A stretch of DNA of 64,000 nt, taken from NCBI GenBank assembly GCA_035765895.1, contig DASTWL010000007.1, forward strand, positions 25,161-89,160, written 5' to 3'. Positions within the stretch are counted from its first letter, which is position 1. Each line of letters opens with the position of its first letter. Below the pieces are notes generated by a model. The model was not told the origin of the DNA and searched no databases. It was given only the letters and a program-made list of their open reading frames with translations. The translations under genes and the position numbers were made by a program. This DNA is from Verrucomicrobiia bacterium. Its GTDB lineage: Bacteria > Verrucomicrobiota > Verrucomicrobiia > Limisphaerales > DSYF01. Shown piece by piece: positions 43,188 through 51,644 of the stretch.

Positions 43188-44768
43188 TTATTTGAGCTCG
43201 GCCTGCTGGTGCGCCCGATCCATCCAGTCCTGCAATGCCGGACGCAGAAAGAGCGGAATGTCGTCCACGTTGATCGTGCCGCTCATGGAGTCGCCACTGG
43301 GTTTGCTCAGGCTCCAGTCGAGCCACGCAATGCCTGGCGATGCGGGATGGAACCGCTCCACGTGCGCAAACGGAAGGACGCCCATCGCGGAACTCAGACC
43401 ATTGAATTCGTCATCCACCGGCATCCAATTGCCGAGTTGCCGGCGCAACAATTCAAGCCGGTCGGGCCCCAGCGTGTCATTCAATGTCGCAAACAGTTCC
43501 GCGCGCAATGGCTTCAACTGTTCCGTCACGTCGGGAAACGCGAACACCCGCGTGTCCTCCGGCGTGTGGCCCTGAAGGTCCGCAGCCGTTGGCTTGACGG
43601 GTTGAACCCCCGCCGCCTGCGCGGCTTGGAAGGCGGCCATGAAACGGTCGATGGCCGCCTGCGCCTGCTGCGCTTCCGCGCCGGTCATCTGCAAGGCATC
43701 CTTCATCTGCTCGCTCAACTCGCCCCGGCGATTGGCGACGGCCGCAATATCCATGTCCCGCAGCAATGACTTGGGGACCCGCACGTAGGGCGAGTTGTCG
43801 CTCCACTGATAGACCGGACGCGGCAAACGCCCGGCCAGCTGGGCGCGCAGCCCGTCCCGCTGCGCCTCCGCGTTCACGGTGTCCAATTGCGCCTGGGTCA
43901 ACGCCTCGCGGGTGCGGCGAATGTCCTGTTCCGAATTCGCGGCGTCCTGCTTCACCGCGGCGAGCCGGGCCGAAAGCACGGCCTGCTCCTGCCTGACATG
44001 GGCTTCCGCCCGCCACTGCCACGCCAGCGGCATCGCCGCCACCACGAGACAGGCCGCTGCGGTCTGGGTTTTCGTAAGGCTCATAAGCTTGCAGAGAAAC
44101 AGGGAGAAACTGCCCGTGCTGGACGCCGTCAAGCCCGCCTGGGCCGCGGACGCCGCCAGCCCCACGGGCGCCGCGTGGGCGGAGGACACCAGCAAGGCCG
44201 AAGCGCCGCCCGCCGCCACCACCGCCAGCCCGCGCCGCCGGAAGAATTCGGTCACCTGCTCCAACGCCCGGGAAACCCGTTTGCGCGCGGCATCTTCCGC
44301 CACGCCGAGCACCTGGCCCACCTCCCGCAAGCTGCGCTCTTCCATGAAGCGCAGCACCAGGGCCAGCCGTTCGCTTTCGCGCAAATGCAGCAACGCCTCG
44401 TCCAGCAGGGGCAGGAGCGGATCCAGCGGCGAATCGCCGTGCCGTTCAAGCCGGCTGATTTCCGCCGCCACATCCTCCCGGCGACGCCGGCGGAGTTCGG
44501 CCCGAACGCGGGCCCGGGCTTCGAGCACCGTGGTTCGATGCAGCCACCCGGCGAGCGTCTCCACGCCGCCCAGCCGCGGCGCCTTGCGCGCCAGAATCAC
44601 AAAGACGTTCTGCGTGATTTCTTCAGCCAGGCCCGAATCGCCCACCTGCCGCATGGCCGTGGCGTGGACAAGATCAACGTGGCGGGCGACCAGCGCCCGG
44701 AAGGCGTTTTCCGAATGCTCCCGCACATAGGCGCTCACCAGTTCATGGTCTGAGGACATCGCCGTCAT
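43188..44768 (-). CDS. ECF sigma factor with a membrane-spanning C-terminal extension
   Basis: A 526-residue protein. Residues 1-~175 form sigma regions 2 and 4 (FRALVARHVDLVHATA, EEITQNVFVILARKA, LAGWLHRTTVLEA; then LALVLRFMEERSLREVGQVLG). An Ala-rich hydrophobic stretch and a clear transmembrane helix (TQTAAACLVVAAMPLAWQW, near 237-256) follow. A coiled-coil stalk and a periplasmic domain of about 230 residues complete it. Transcription factor and sensor are thus one chain. It sits within the pectin region and probably controls part of it. An alternative ATG lies at 44759. Confidence 0.86.
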   Translation of the reverse strand: MTAMSSDHELVSAYVREHSENAFRALVARHVDLVHATAMRQVGDSGLAEEITQNVFVILARKAPRLGGVETLAGWLHRTTVLEARARVRAELRRRRREDVAAEISRLERHGDSPLDPLLPLLDEALLHLRESERLALVLRFMEERSLREVGQVLGVAEDAARKRVSRALEQVTEFFRRRGLAVVAAGGASALLVSSAHAAPVGLAASAAQAGLTASSTGSFSLFLCKLMSLTKTQTAAACLVVAAMPLAWQWRAEAHVRQEQAVLSARLAAVKQDAANSEQDIRRTREALTQAQLDTVNAEAQRDGLRAQLAGRLPRPVYQWSDNSPYVRVPKSLLRDMDIAAVANRRGELSEQMKDALQMTGAEAQQAQAAIDRFMAAFQAAQAAGVQPVKPTAADLQGHTPEDTRVFAFPDVTEQLKPLRAELFATLNDTLGPDRLELLRRQLGNWMPVDDEFNGLSSAMGVLPFAHVERFHPASPGIAWLDWSLSKPSGDSMSGTINVDDIPLFLRPALQDWMDRAHQQAELK

Positions 44769-44867
44769 TTCACCTCATAGGCTGCCGCTGGCGAGCAAAA
44801 CCGGACAAACGAAGTCTCCGCCCCCATCCGTCCGATAACCTGGGCCGGCGGTTGCCGCAGCCAGAGC

Positions 44868-44905
44868 GGACAAAAGCAAGTGCGCCACCGGGCGTCCGGT
44901 GGCGC
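44868..44905 (-). terminator. terminator-like hairpin after the prepilin-like gene
   Basis: A 10-base perfect stem (GCGCCACCGG/CCGGTGGCGC, loop of 4 bases) lies about 65 bases beyond the stop at 44970. It is followed on the minus strand by the T-rich ACTTGCTTTTG. It separates the prepilin-like gene from the sigma factor gene. Confidence 0.65.
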
Positions 44906-44969
44906 GCCTTCAAACGAGGTTGAAGCGGCCGTTGGTGTTGGATTTGCCGCCCGGACACAGTCCGGCAGC

Positions 44970-45773
44970 TCAGCGGGAGGCGTTCTCCAGATGGTCGAAG
45001 ATTGTATCCAGCACCCGCGCCGTCTGGTAACTGCCATCCAGATTCCATTGGGTTACCTGCGGGTCCGCCTTGGCCCAGGAAGCCGCGCCATCCGTGAACA
45101 GAACGTTAAAACCGCGATCCGCATAGTGCGCCCAGAACGTCTGTCCTTGAATCACGTCCACCGCAAAAAGTTTGTGCGGCTCGATCTGACTTTCCTTCTG
45201 GTAGCGCCGATGCGTGTCCACACCGCCCGGCAGATTACCGGCGTTGATGGTGCGTGGATTGTAGAAATAGCTGGAACGAACATCGCCCGTGTCGGGGTCG
45301 GTCGTAAGCAACGGTGAATAGAATCCCGCGCTGAAGGGATTGGCGGCATCCCGGAACGAAGGGCAAAAATAGATGCCGCCATCGCCCACGTATTTCATGG
45401 CCCAGATGTAGCCACCGTTTTGAAACGACCAGCCGGTCGCCGAAGGATTCTGCGGCACGCGTTGTCCGGCGGGTCCGCTCACTACGTAGCGGCTGTAATG
45501 CGAGGCCGACATGTCGTTCATTCTCGCATCACCGGCGCGCCATGGCGGGTAAATGCCGTTGAAATCTCCGGCATACATCGCCGAGCCGAGGCCGAGCTGC
45601 TTCAGGTTGTTCAGGCATGAGACACGCTGAGCCTTGCTCTTAGCCTTGGCCAGCGCGGGCAGCAACATGGCCGCCAGGATAGCAATGATGGCGATCACCA
45701 CCAGCAATTCAATCAGGGTGAAGCCGTGCGCCGAACGGGTGCGCGGCTCAAAACGCGGGTTGCTCAGTTTCAT
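44970..45773 (-). CDS. prepilin-like protein (type II pseudopilin N-terminus, H/DG C-terminus)
   Basis: About 267 residues. The N-terminal cleavage/methylation motif is [30 protein letters not shown], split here by the prepilin peptidase site after Gly. The soluble domain contains [18 protein letters not shown]. Near the end [15 protein letters not shown] is the DG signature of the large prepilin family expanded in Verrucomicrobia and Planctomycetes. These proteins are exported and perhaps assembled on the surface. ATG codons at 45785 and 45773 are both possible. Confidence 0.9.
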   Translation of the reverse strand: MKLSNPRFEPRTRSAHGFTLIELLVVIAIIAILAAMLLPALAKAKSKAQRVSCLNNLKQLGLGSAMYAGDFNGIYPPWRAGDARMNDMSASHYSRYVVSGPAGQRVPQNPSATGWSFQNGGYIWAMKYVGDGGIYFCPSFRDAANPFSAGFYSPLLTTDPDTGDVRSSYFYNPRTINAGNLPGGVDTHRRYQKESQIEPHKLFAVDVIQGQTFWAHYADRGFNVLFTDGAASWAKADPQVTQWNLDGSYQTARVLDTIFDHLENASR

Positions 45774-45804
45774 AATCTTACTCAATGCTCCAAAACGTGG
45801 TGGT

Positions 45805-46227
45805 TCAGCCGCCTGCCGCGCGAACTTTGTTGATCAATTCCTGCACGGCCTGACGTTGCCCGGGGGTCAGGGTCGTGAAACCCGCGATGCGTTGCAGTTG
45901 CTCGACGGCATCGCGAAAATTGCGGGCGCGGATGGCCGTGGCGGCCTCGTCGGCCGTCATCTTCAACCCCGGCCGGGCGCTGGCAAACGCCGCTTCATAT
46001 TGGCTCAGGTCCACCGGATCGGCCGGCTGTGCGGGCGTTTCCGCGACGGTGGCGGCGGCTCCACCGGCCGGCGCGGTTGCAGTCTCCTTTTTGCCACAGC
46101 CCGTCAGCAGCAACACCGCCAGACCGACCACGCCGCCTGCGCACAGAATATGGGTGCAGCTGCCCGGTCCGTTGGAGCGCCGGGAGGCGTTTGCCTCGTT
46201 CAGTTTCATTTTCTCAATCATCATCAC
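45805..46227 (-). CDS. small lipoprotein of unknown function
   Basis: A 140-residue protein with a hydrophobic signal and lipobox ([11 protein letters not shown], Cys near residue 44). An Ala/Pro-rich linker and a compact helical domain follow ([37 protein letters not shown]). It lies between the giant repeat protein and the prepilin-like gene on the same strand. No family recognised. An internal ATG at 46209 gives a shorter n-region. Confidence 0.75.
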   Translation of the reverse strand: MMMIEKMKLNEANASRRSNGPGSCTHILCAGGVVGLAVLLLTGCGKKETATAPAGGAAATVAETPAQPADPVDLSQYEAAFASARPGLKMTADEAATAIRARNFRDAVEQLQRIAGFTTLTPGQRQAVQELINKVRAAGG

Positions 46228-46276
46228 CGAATGCGGGTAAAAGGTTCAGGGCAGCTGTTTGCGATCAAGGCTGGGA

Positions 46277-46301
46277 GGGGCGCCGCTGCACGCGGCGCCC
46301 C
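46277..46301 (-). terminator. strong hairpin after the giant repeat-protein gene
   Basis: A 10-base perfect stem GGGGCGCCGC/GCGGCGCCCC with a 5-base loop, 28 bases beyond the stop at 46330. The minus-strand sequence after it (TCCCAGCC) lacks a T-run. It is therefore a candidate terminator or processing site. Confidence 0.5.
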
Positions 46302-46329
46302 CCGAATACACCGGACAACTTCATCGGGA

Positions 46330-49300
46330 TCACGGATACACCAGGCGGAAGAAGGCCGCCGGATTGGTCGGATCCACTGGCAGGGTCACCTGATTGGTGG
46401 CCGCTGAACCAGCCACATCAACCCAGTTCGTGCCCAGGCCGAGGCTTAACGCGTTGGTCTGCATCTGCAACCGCCAGCCCGTGTGGTCGGCCGGCCATTG
46501 CAGCGTGAGGTTGCCGCCGGACACGCTGCTCACGATGTTCGTGGGCTGGGTGTTGACCGGGCTGGCGCCGCTGAGCAGCTCGATGGAACCGTCGAGCGAG
46601 AGCTTGTTCGTCCAGACATAGGCGACCGTGTTCAACGCGTTCGAGGCCGGCAGGGTCACCGTGGTGAAGCCGGAAACCGGGACGCTGAACAGCTTGAACT
46701 TGTCGCCCGTTATGAGGTCGGGGCCGAGGTTGGTCACCGTCAAGGTGCCGTTGGCCGCGATGGAGGCCGCCACAATCATGTCGTTGGTGGCGGGTGCGTT
46801 GGTGCGGTTGAGTTGCAGATTCACAACCGAGTTGGCGGCAAGCGTGAGGGCATTGGCCACGGTAAGGGTGCCGATGCCGTCACCTGGATTGAGGGTCGCC
46901 ACGGCGTTGCCCGTGGCGGTCACCGCCCCGTTAACCGTGCCCGAGCCGCTGAGCGACTGCGCAACGGTGGCGCCCAGATTCAAGCCGCCGAGACCCGTGA
47001 CATCCAGCGTTGCCCCGCCAACGACCGTGAAGGCATTCATGTTCGTGGGCGCGGCGTCCAAGGCCAGCGCCACGGCGCCGTTGCTGACCGTGAGGGAACC
47101 GGCCGTTGTGTTGGTGCCCGTAAACGTCTGGGTGCCGGTGCCAACCTTTACCCAGCTGAAGTTGCCCGACAGACTGCCTGCATAAGTGGAGTTGAGATTC
47201 TTGTAGCCCACGTTGACAACGCAAGCCTCGCTGTCCCCAACCCAGGCCGTTGGCGAATTGCCGACCAGACCGCCCAATTGCCAGGTCCGGGTGCCGTTGG
47301 CGTTGATCGACACCGAGCTGTCGCTCAGGTCGAATGTCACGCCCGGGGCGACACATCCCGTGTCGAGGCGCAGCCAGCCGCCGGTGCCCCGCAGATAGAC
47401 GGTGTTCGTCACGCCCGCCCATTTCGCATCTCCGCCATTGCAGGAAAACGTGTCGTTATTGCCGCCGACGCTGAAGTCGATGAGCAGGTCCTCCGTGCCG
47501 ACCAGGGGCGTGCCCCAGAAGAGGGTGCTTCCGGCGCCGATGGTGTTCGTCCGCCCGCCCAATGGAGGCAACAGGTAGATGGTGTTCGTGATGGTGCCCG
47601 CGCTGGTGCTGGCAAAGTTCAGCATGCCGCCCTTCAAATAAACCGGGCCGGCGCCAAACGGTGAGGCCGATGAAAGGCGGACGGAGCCCTCCTCAATTGT
47701 GCTCCCACCGCTGTAACTGCTGGCGCCACGCCAATTGAGCTCGCCAGTTCCCTGTTTGAGAAAGGCGATGTGGCCGCCGGTGCCTTCGTTGTCGTTCACC
47801 GCCGCCGAACAATCATAGGCGGTGGCGTTGGAAACGGTCAGCAGGTTCGTGACCGTGCCTGCGTCATTGACGATCAATCCGCCGCTGAACGTGGTGCTTT
47901 GCAGGCCAACGAAGAACTGGTCAGCGCCATGCATGTCCAGCACGCCGCCGGCTTCCACGCGGGCGGAACCACTGAGCTGATTTGGATTTGCGAGGACGAG
48001 CTTGCCGGCATTCACGCGGGTCTGGCCGGTGCGTGAACTGACGCCGCTCAGGGTGACCGTGTTGGTGCCGTCCTTGACCAGCACGCCACTGCCGGTGTCG
48101 GGGATGGCAAAGGTCCAGTCCGTCGAGCTGTTCAGATCCAAGGTGCCGTCGTTGGTGATGGCCGAGGTTGACAGCACGCCGCCCGGGCCGCCGTTACCGA
48201 ATTGCAGCGTGCCGGCGATGATGGTGGTCGGGCCGGTGTAGTCAGCCGCACCGGCCACGGTCACCGTGCCGCTGCCGTTCCGCGTCACCCCGCCACTGCC
48301 GCTGAGGGAGGCAAATGTTTGAGCCGTGGATTGTGCCAGGACCAGTTCACCATTGTTCGTCACGGCTCCGTTCCCGAAGCTGCCGTCCACCTCCAGCGTG
48401 CCGCCTTCAATGGTTGTGGTGCCGGTATTGTCGTTGACCGTGCCGATGGTTAGTCTGCCCGCTCCCTGCTTGAGCAGACGGCTGAGGCCGCTGATTTTGG
48501 AACCCGGGCTGCCTTCGTTGAAGTAGTAATCGGTGACCGGATTGCTGACGACCACCAACGACGGCTTCAGCGCACCATTCAGGGAAACATAGGGGTTCGC
48601 CGCCCCGCCTTCATCGAATCTGACGACGTCTCCGTTGGTGAACGCCCACGGCGTGGCTGAACCGGACAAATACCAGTCGGTCGTGCCCAACTGGTCCCAC
48701 GTCGAGCCGGTTCCGGACCACGTCAGGTTGTCGGATGCGGCGTCTGAAACCACCATATAGATGGTGTTGGTGCTGCCCCCTTCATTGACCAAAACCAATT
48801 CGGCAGATTTCCCCGGCTGACCCAGTGTGAAGGTGAAATTCACCAGCGAGCCACTCAAGCTGACATTCGCCTGAAGCAGCTTGTAAGTGCCGTTGGTCAG
48901 CGCCGGACTGGGCACCGTAATAATGCTGCCGGGGTTAATGGTCACGTAGTCGCCCACAATCAGGTCGCTGCCGGTGGTCGTGACATTCATTTCCAAGGTG
49001 CCGCTGATGTCGAGGCTGTTGTAGTTCGTGAAGATCAAGGCACCGATGGTGCTGGACGTCCCCGGCGAGAGTGTGGTTCCCGCGGGCACGGCCAGGCTTC
49101 CCCCATTCACACTGCCCACGCCGGAAAGCGTCTGGCTGACGCCGGCATTCAGCACATATCCGGCAGACACATCAAGGGTTGCGCCGTTGTTCAAGATAAT
49201 GTTCGGACTGGCCATGGTTGCCCCGTAGTTCACGCTCACCGTTCCCGCGTTGACCACGGTGTCCCCTGCATAGAGATTGGTTCCGCTGAGCATCAGTGAG

Positions 49301-51363
49301 CCCGAGCCAAGCTTCGTCAGGCTGCCCGAACCGTTATTGCCCACCGCGCTGGCAAACGTGACGTTGTTGGCGCCGACGTCAATGGTGGCACCACCGGCAC
49401 CGATGGTGACCGTTCGCCCTGAAATGTCGTCCGCATTGCCGTTGTATTGCAGTGTGCCGCCGTCGAAGCTGATGTTGCCGGTGCCGAGATTGTCGATGCT
49501 GGAGAACACCGTTGTGCCGCCGTTGAGATTCACTCCGCCGCTGTAGCTGTTGGCAGTGGCCAAGGTGAGCGTCCCGGTGCCTGCCTTCGTTAGAACGGCA
49601 CCGCCACCAATGCTGCCCGAACCGGAAAATGTGTAGTCTTTGCTCGCGTTGACGGTGATCGTGCTGGGCGTCAACGCGCTGTTGAGGGTGACCGTAATCG
49701 GGCTGGCGCCGCTGAGGGTGTCTTCGAACAGCACCGAATCGCCCACGCCGTTCGCCTCCTGATAGGTGGTGGCTGCACCCAGCGAGTCCTTCCAGTTAAC
49801 ACTGTTCAAATCCCATGTCCCGCTGCCCTGAGTCCACGTCAGCGGCTGGTTCACGGAAACCACAACGAGATCAAGGGTGGTGGTGGAAAGGTTCGTCACA
49901 TAAGCCGTAACGTGGGGCTTGATGGCGCCCAGCACGAAGTTGCCGGTGCCCGCAAAGCCATTGGTGGACACCATCAGCGGATAACTGCCGACGTTCAATT
50001 TGCCCGAAAGAACGTCAACCGCCACCGTGCCGTTGACGGCAACGCCAGCACCATTGGCGACCAGTAGTGGCGCCGTGTTGGTGGTGGGAATGGCAGCCGA
50101 ATAAAACTGCACCTTTGTGCCGTCGTTGAGCGCCAGACCGTTGTTGGCCGTAAACGTGCCCGAACCGCTTTCATTGCCCACGCCCACGGCCCCGCCCCCG
50201 ATAATCGTCACCGAACCATTGCACGTGCCATTGCAACGGAAGGTGGCCCCGTTGTGCACGGAAACCGGGCCGGTGGCGGTTCCGCTGAGCACAAATTCAC
50301 CCTGCACGATGCGGTTCGCGCCAAGCTGCGGCAAGGCAGCGTTCCAGATCACCCGGCCCGCGCCATACTTGGTCATGGTGTTGGCCGTGGTGGAAGTCCG
50401 TTGCGACGTGCTGCCGTTCACGTAGAGGGTGCCCGCCGTATTCTCCTGCGCCAGGATGAGCTCGGTGCCGCTGTTCCATCGGAATACATTATATGACCCG
50501 GTGATGGTGACGTCCTGCGCCCCCACATTTGAGGTCACGAGAAAAGTGGTTTGCGACGAGACATACTGGTTCTTGCTCGCGCCCGAATCATAGAGCCAGT
50601 AATTCCGGTAGGGGTGGGGTTGATTGAAGCGGACAATGAGCGGATAATAGCTGCCGCTGCCACCGCCAAGCGCAAGGTCCGCCGCTGTGCCCGTGGCGCC
50701 ATTGATCATGTCCACAAACTGCGTGGTGGGCACTCCGGTAAGCGGGTTGGCCTCGTATCCGTTGGAAATGACCGAACCCGCCCCCACCACATTGCGCGAT
50801 GCGTCCAGCGCGCCGACGTCGGAACCATCAACGCTGGAATAATAAAGAATGTTGCTGGCCGACCCCGAGGCGATATTGATGGTTCCGCCACTGGCATGGT
50901 CGAAATACAATGCTGAGTTCGCGCCGCGTGTCAAAGCCCCTGCCAAAGTCAAACTCTGACCGCTCGCAACGGCCCACGTTTGGACCGAGTTGGCCGGCAG
51001 GGCAACGGCGTTGCTCAACGTCAGACCAGCGGTCGCTGCCGACATGTCAATGCCTCCCGTGCCCAGTGTCAACGTGTTGCCGGCACCGATGGTTACCGGC
51101 CCGCCGGGATTGGCAATCCGCACCCCGCCCCAGCTCAAATTCGCCCCCAGCAACGTGCTGTTGGGACCGGTGACCGTGCTGTCCCAGACCGCCACATCCG
51201 TTGCTCCCGGAACCACTCCCCCCGTCCAGGAGTTGAGGTCATTCAGGTTGTTGGCGTTGTCGGCCTTGTTGATATCGGCGGCGTGCAACGAGCCCGCCAA
51301 GGCGAGGCCGCTGCACAACAACGCAGCGCGCATCAGGTTTTGAGGTGTTTGGTTGCTTTTCAT
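46330..51363 (-). CDS. giant autotransporter-associated beta-strand repeat protein
   Basis: About 1677 residues with a signal peptide (LMRAALLCSGLALAGSLHA). Roughly eight autotransporter-associated beta-strand repeats are visible, each built on a GxGxLTLxGxxxYxGxTxVxxGTL pattern. Examples are KAGTGTLTLATANSYSGG, KQGAGRLTIGTVNDNTG and KVGTGTQTFTGTNTTAGS. They imply a long right-handed beta-helix on the cell surface. There is no C-terminal outer-membrane barrel. Instead the end reads LTLQWPADHTGWRLQ, then PTNPAAFFRLVYP, a tail I associate with verrucomicrobial exported proteins. The start at 51363 is fixed by the signal peptide. Adhesion or polysaccharide binding is inference. Confidence 0.85.
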   Translation of the reverse strand: MKSNQTPQNLMRAALLCSGLALAGSLHAADINKADNANNLNDLNSWTGGVVPGATDVAVWDSTVTGPNSTLLGANLSWGGVRIANPGGPVTIGAGNTLTLGTGGIDMSAATAGLTLSNAVALPANSVQTWAVASGQSLTLAGALTRGANSALYFDHASGGTINIASGSASNILYYSSVDGSDVGALDASRNVVGAGSVISNGYEANPLTGVPTTQFVDMINGATGTAADLALGGGSGSYYPLIVRFNQPHPYRNYWLYDSGASKNQYVSSQTTFLVTSNVGAQDVTITGSYNVFRWNSGTELILAQENTAGTLYVNGSTSQRTSTTANTMTKYGAGRVIWNAALPQLGANRIVQGEFVLSGTATGPVSVHNGATFRCNGTCNGSVTIIGGGAVGVGNESGSGTFTANNGLALNDGTKVQFYSAAIPTTNTAPLLVANGAGVAVNGTVAVDVLSGKLNVGSYPLMVSTNGFAGTGNFVLGAIKPHVTAYVTNLSTTTLDLVVVSVNQPLTWTQGSGTWDLNSVNWKDSLGAATTYQEANGVGDSVLFEDTLSGASPITVTLNSALTPSTITVNASKDYTFSGSGSIGGGAVLTKAGTGTLTLATANSYSGGVNLNGGTTVFSSIDNLGTGNISFDGGTLQYNGNADDISGRTVTIGAGGATIDVGANNVTFASAVGNNGSGSLTKLGSGSLMLSGTNLYAGDTVVNAGTVSVNYGATMASPNIILNNGATLDVSAGYVLNAGVSQTLSGVGSVNGGSLAVPAGTTLSPGTSSTIGALIFTNYNSLDISGTLEMNVTTTGSDLIVGDYVTINPGSIITVPSPALTNGTYKLLQANVSLSGSLVNFTFTLGQPGKSAELVLVNEGGSTNTIYMVVSDAASDNLTWSGTGSTWDQLGTTDWYLSGSATPWAFTNGDVVRFDEGGAANPYVSLNGALKPSLVVVSNPVTDYYFNEGSPGSKISGLSRLLKQGAGRLTIGTVNDNTGTTTIEGGTLEVDGSFGNGAVTNNGELVLAQSTAQTFASLSGSGGVTRNGSGTVTVAGAADYTGPTTIIAGTLQFGNGGPGGVLSTSAITNDGTLDLNSSTDWTFAIPDTGSGVLVKDGTNTVTLSGVSSRTGQTRVNAGKLVLANPNQLSGSARVEAGGVLDMHGADQFFVGLQSTTFSGGLIVNDAGTVTNLLTVSNATAYDCSAAVNDNEGTGGHIAFLKQGTGELNWRGASSYSGGSTIEEGSVRLSSASPFGAGPVYLKGGMLNFASTSAGTITNTIYLLPPLGGRTNTIGAGSTLFWGTPLVGTEDLLIDFSVGGNNDTFSCNGGDAKWAGVTNTVYLRGTGGWLRLDTGCVAPGVTFDLSDSSVSINANGTRTWQLGGLVGNSPTAWVGDSEACVVNVGYKNLNSTYAGSLSGNFSWVKVGTGTQTFTGTNTTAGSLTVSNGAVALALDAAPTNMNAFTVVGGATLDVTGLGGLNLGATVAQSLSGSGTVNGAVTATGNAVATLNPGDGIGTLTVANALTLAANSVVNLQLNRTNAPATNDMIVAASIAANGTLTVTNLGPDLITGDKFKLFSVPVSGFTTVTLPASNALNTVAYVWTNKLSLDGSIELLSGASPVNTQPTNIVSSVSGGNLTLQWPADHTGWRLQMQTNALSLGLGTNWVDVAGSAATNQVTLPVDPTNPAAFFRLVYP

Positions 51364-51644
51364 GGGTGCTTGGTTTGGCTTGGGTGAACGTGTTTTCCCG
51401 CGCGTTTCGCCGGCAAAAAGCCGAACGCCGGCACATCCCGGGTGGATGTTGCCGGAGACAATGCGGTCCCGGATTGAAAACGGACGGGTGAAAACATGTG
51501 AGGACACCTTACGGCAATCAGGCCCCGCCGGGAGTCGCCAAAAGTGGTTACAACTCGTCACCAATGGGTCGCCAATTCGGGGGACAAGCCGCCCGCGGCA
51601 CCGGACGGCCCGCAAAGATGACGCGGTGCCGTGGCTGCCGCGGA

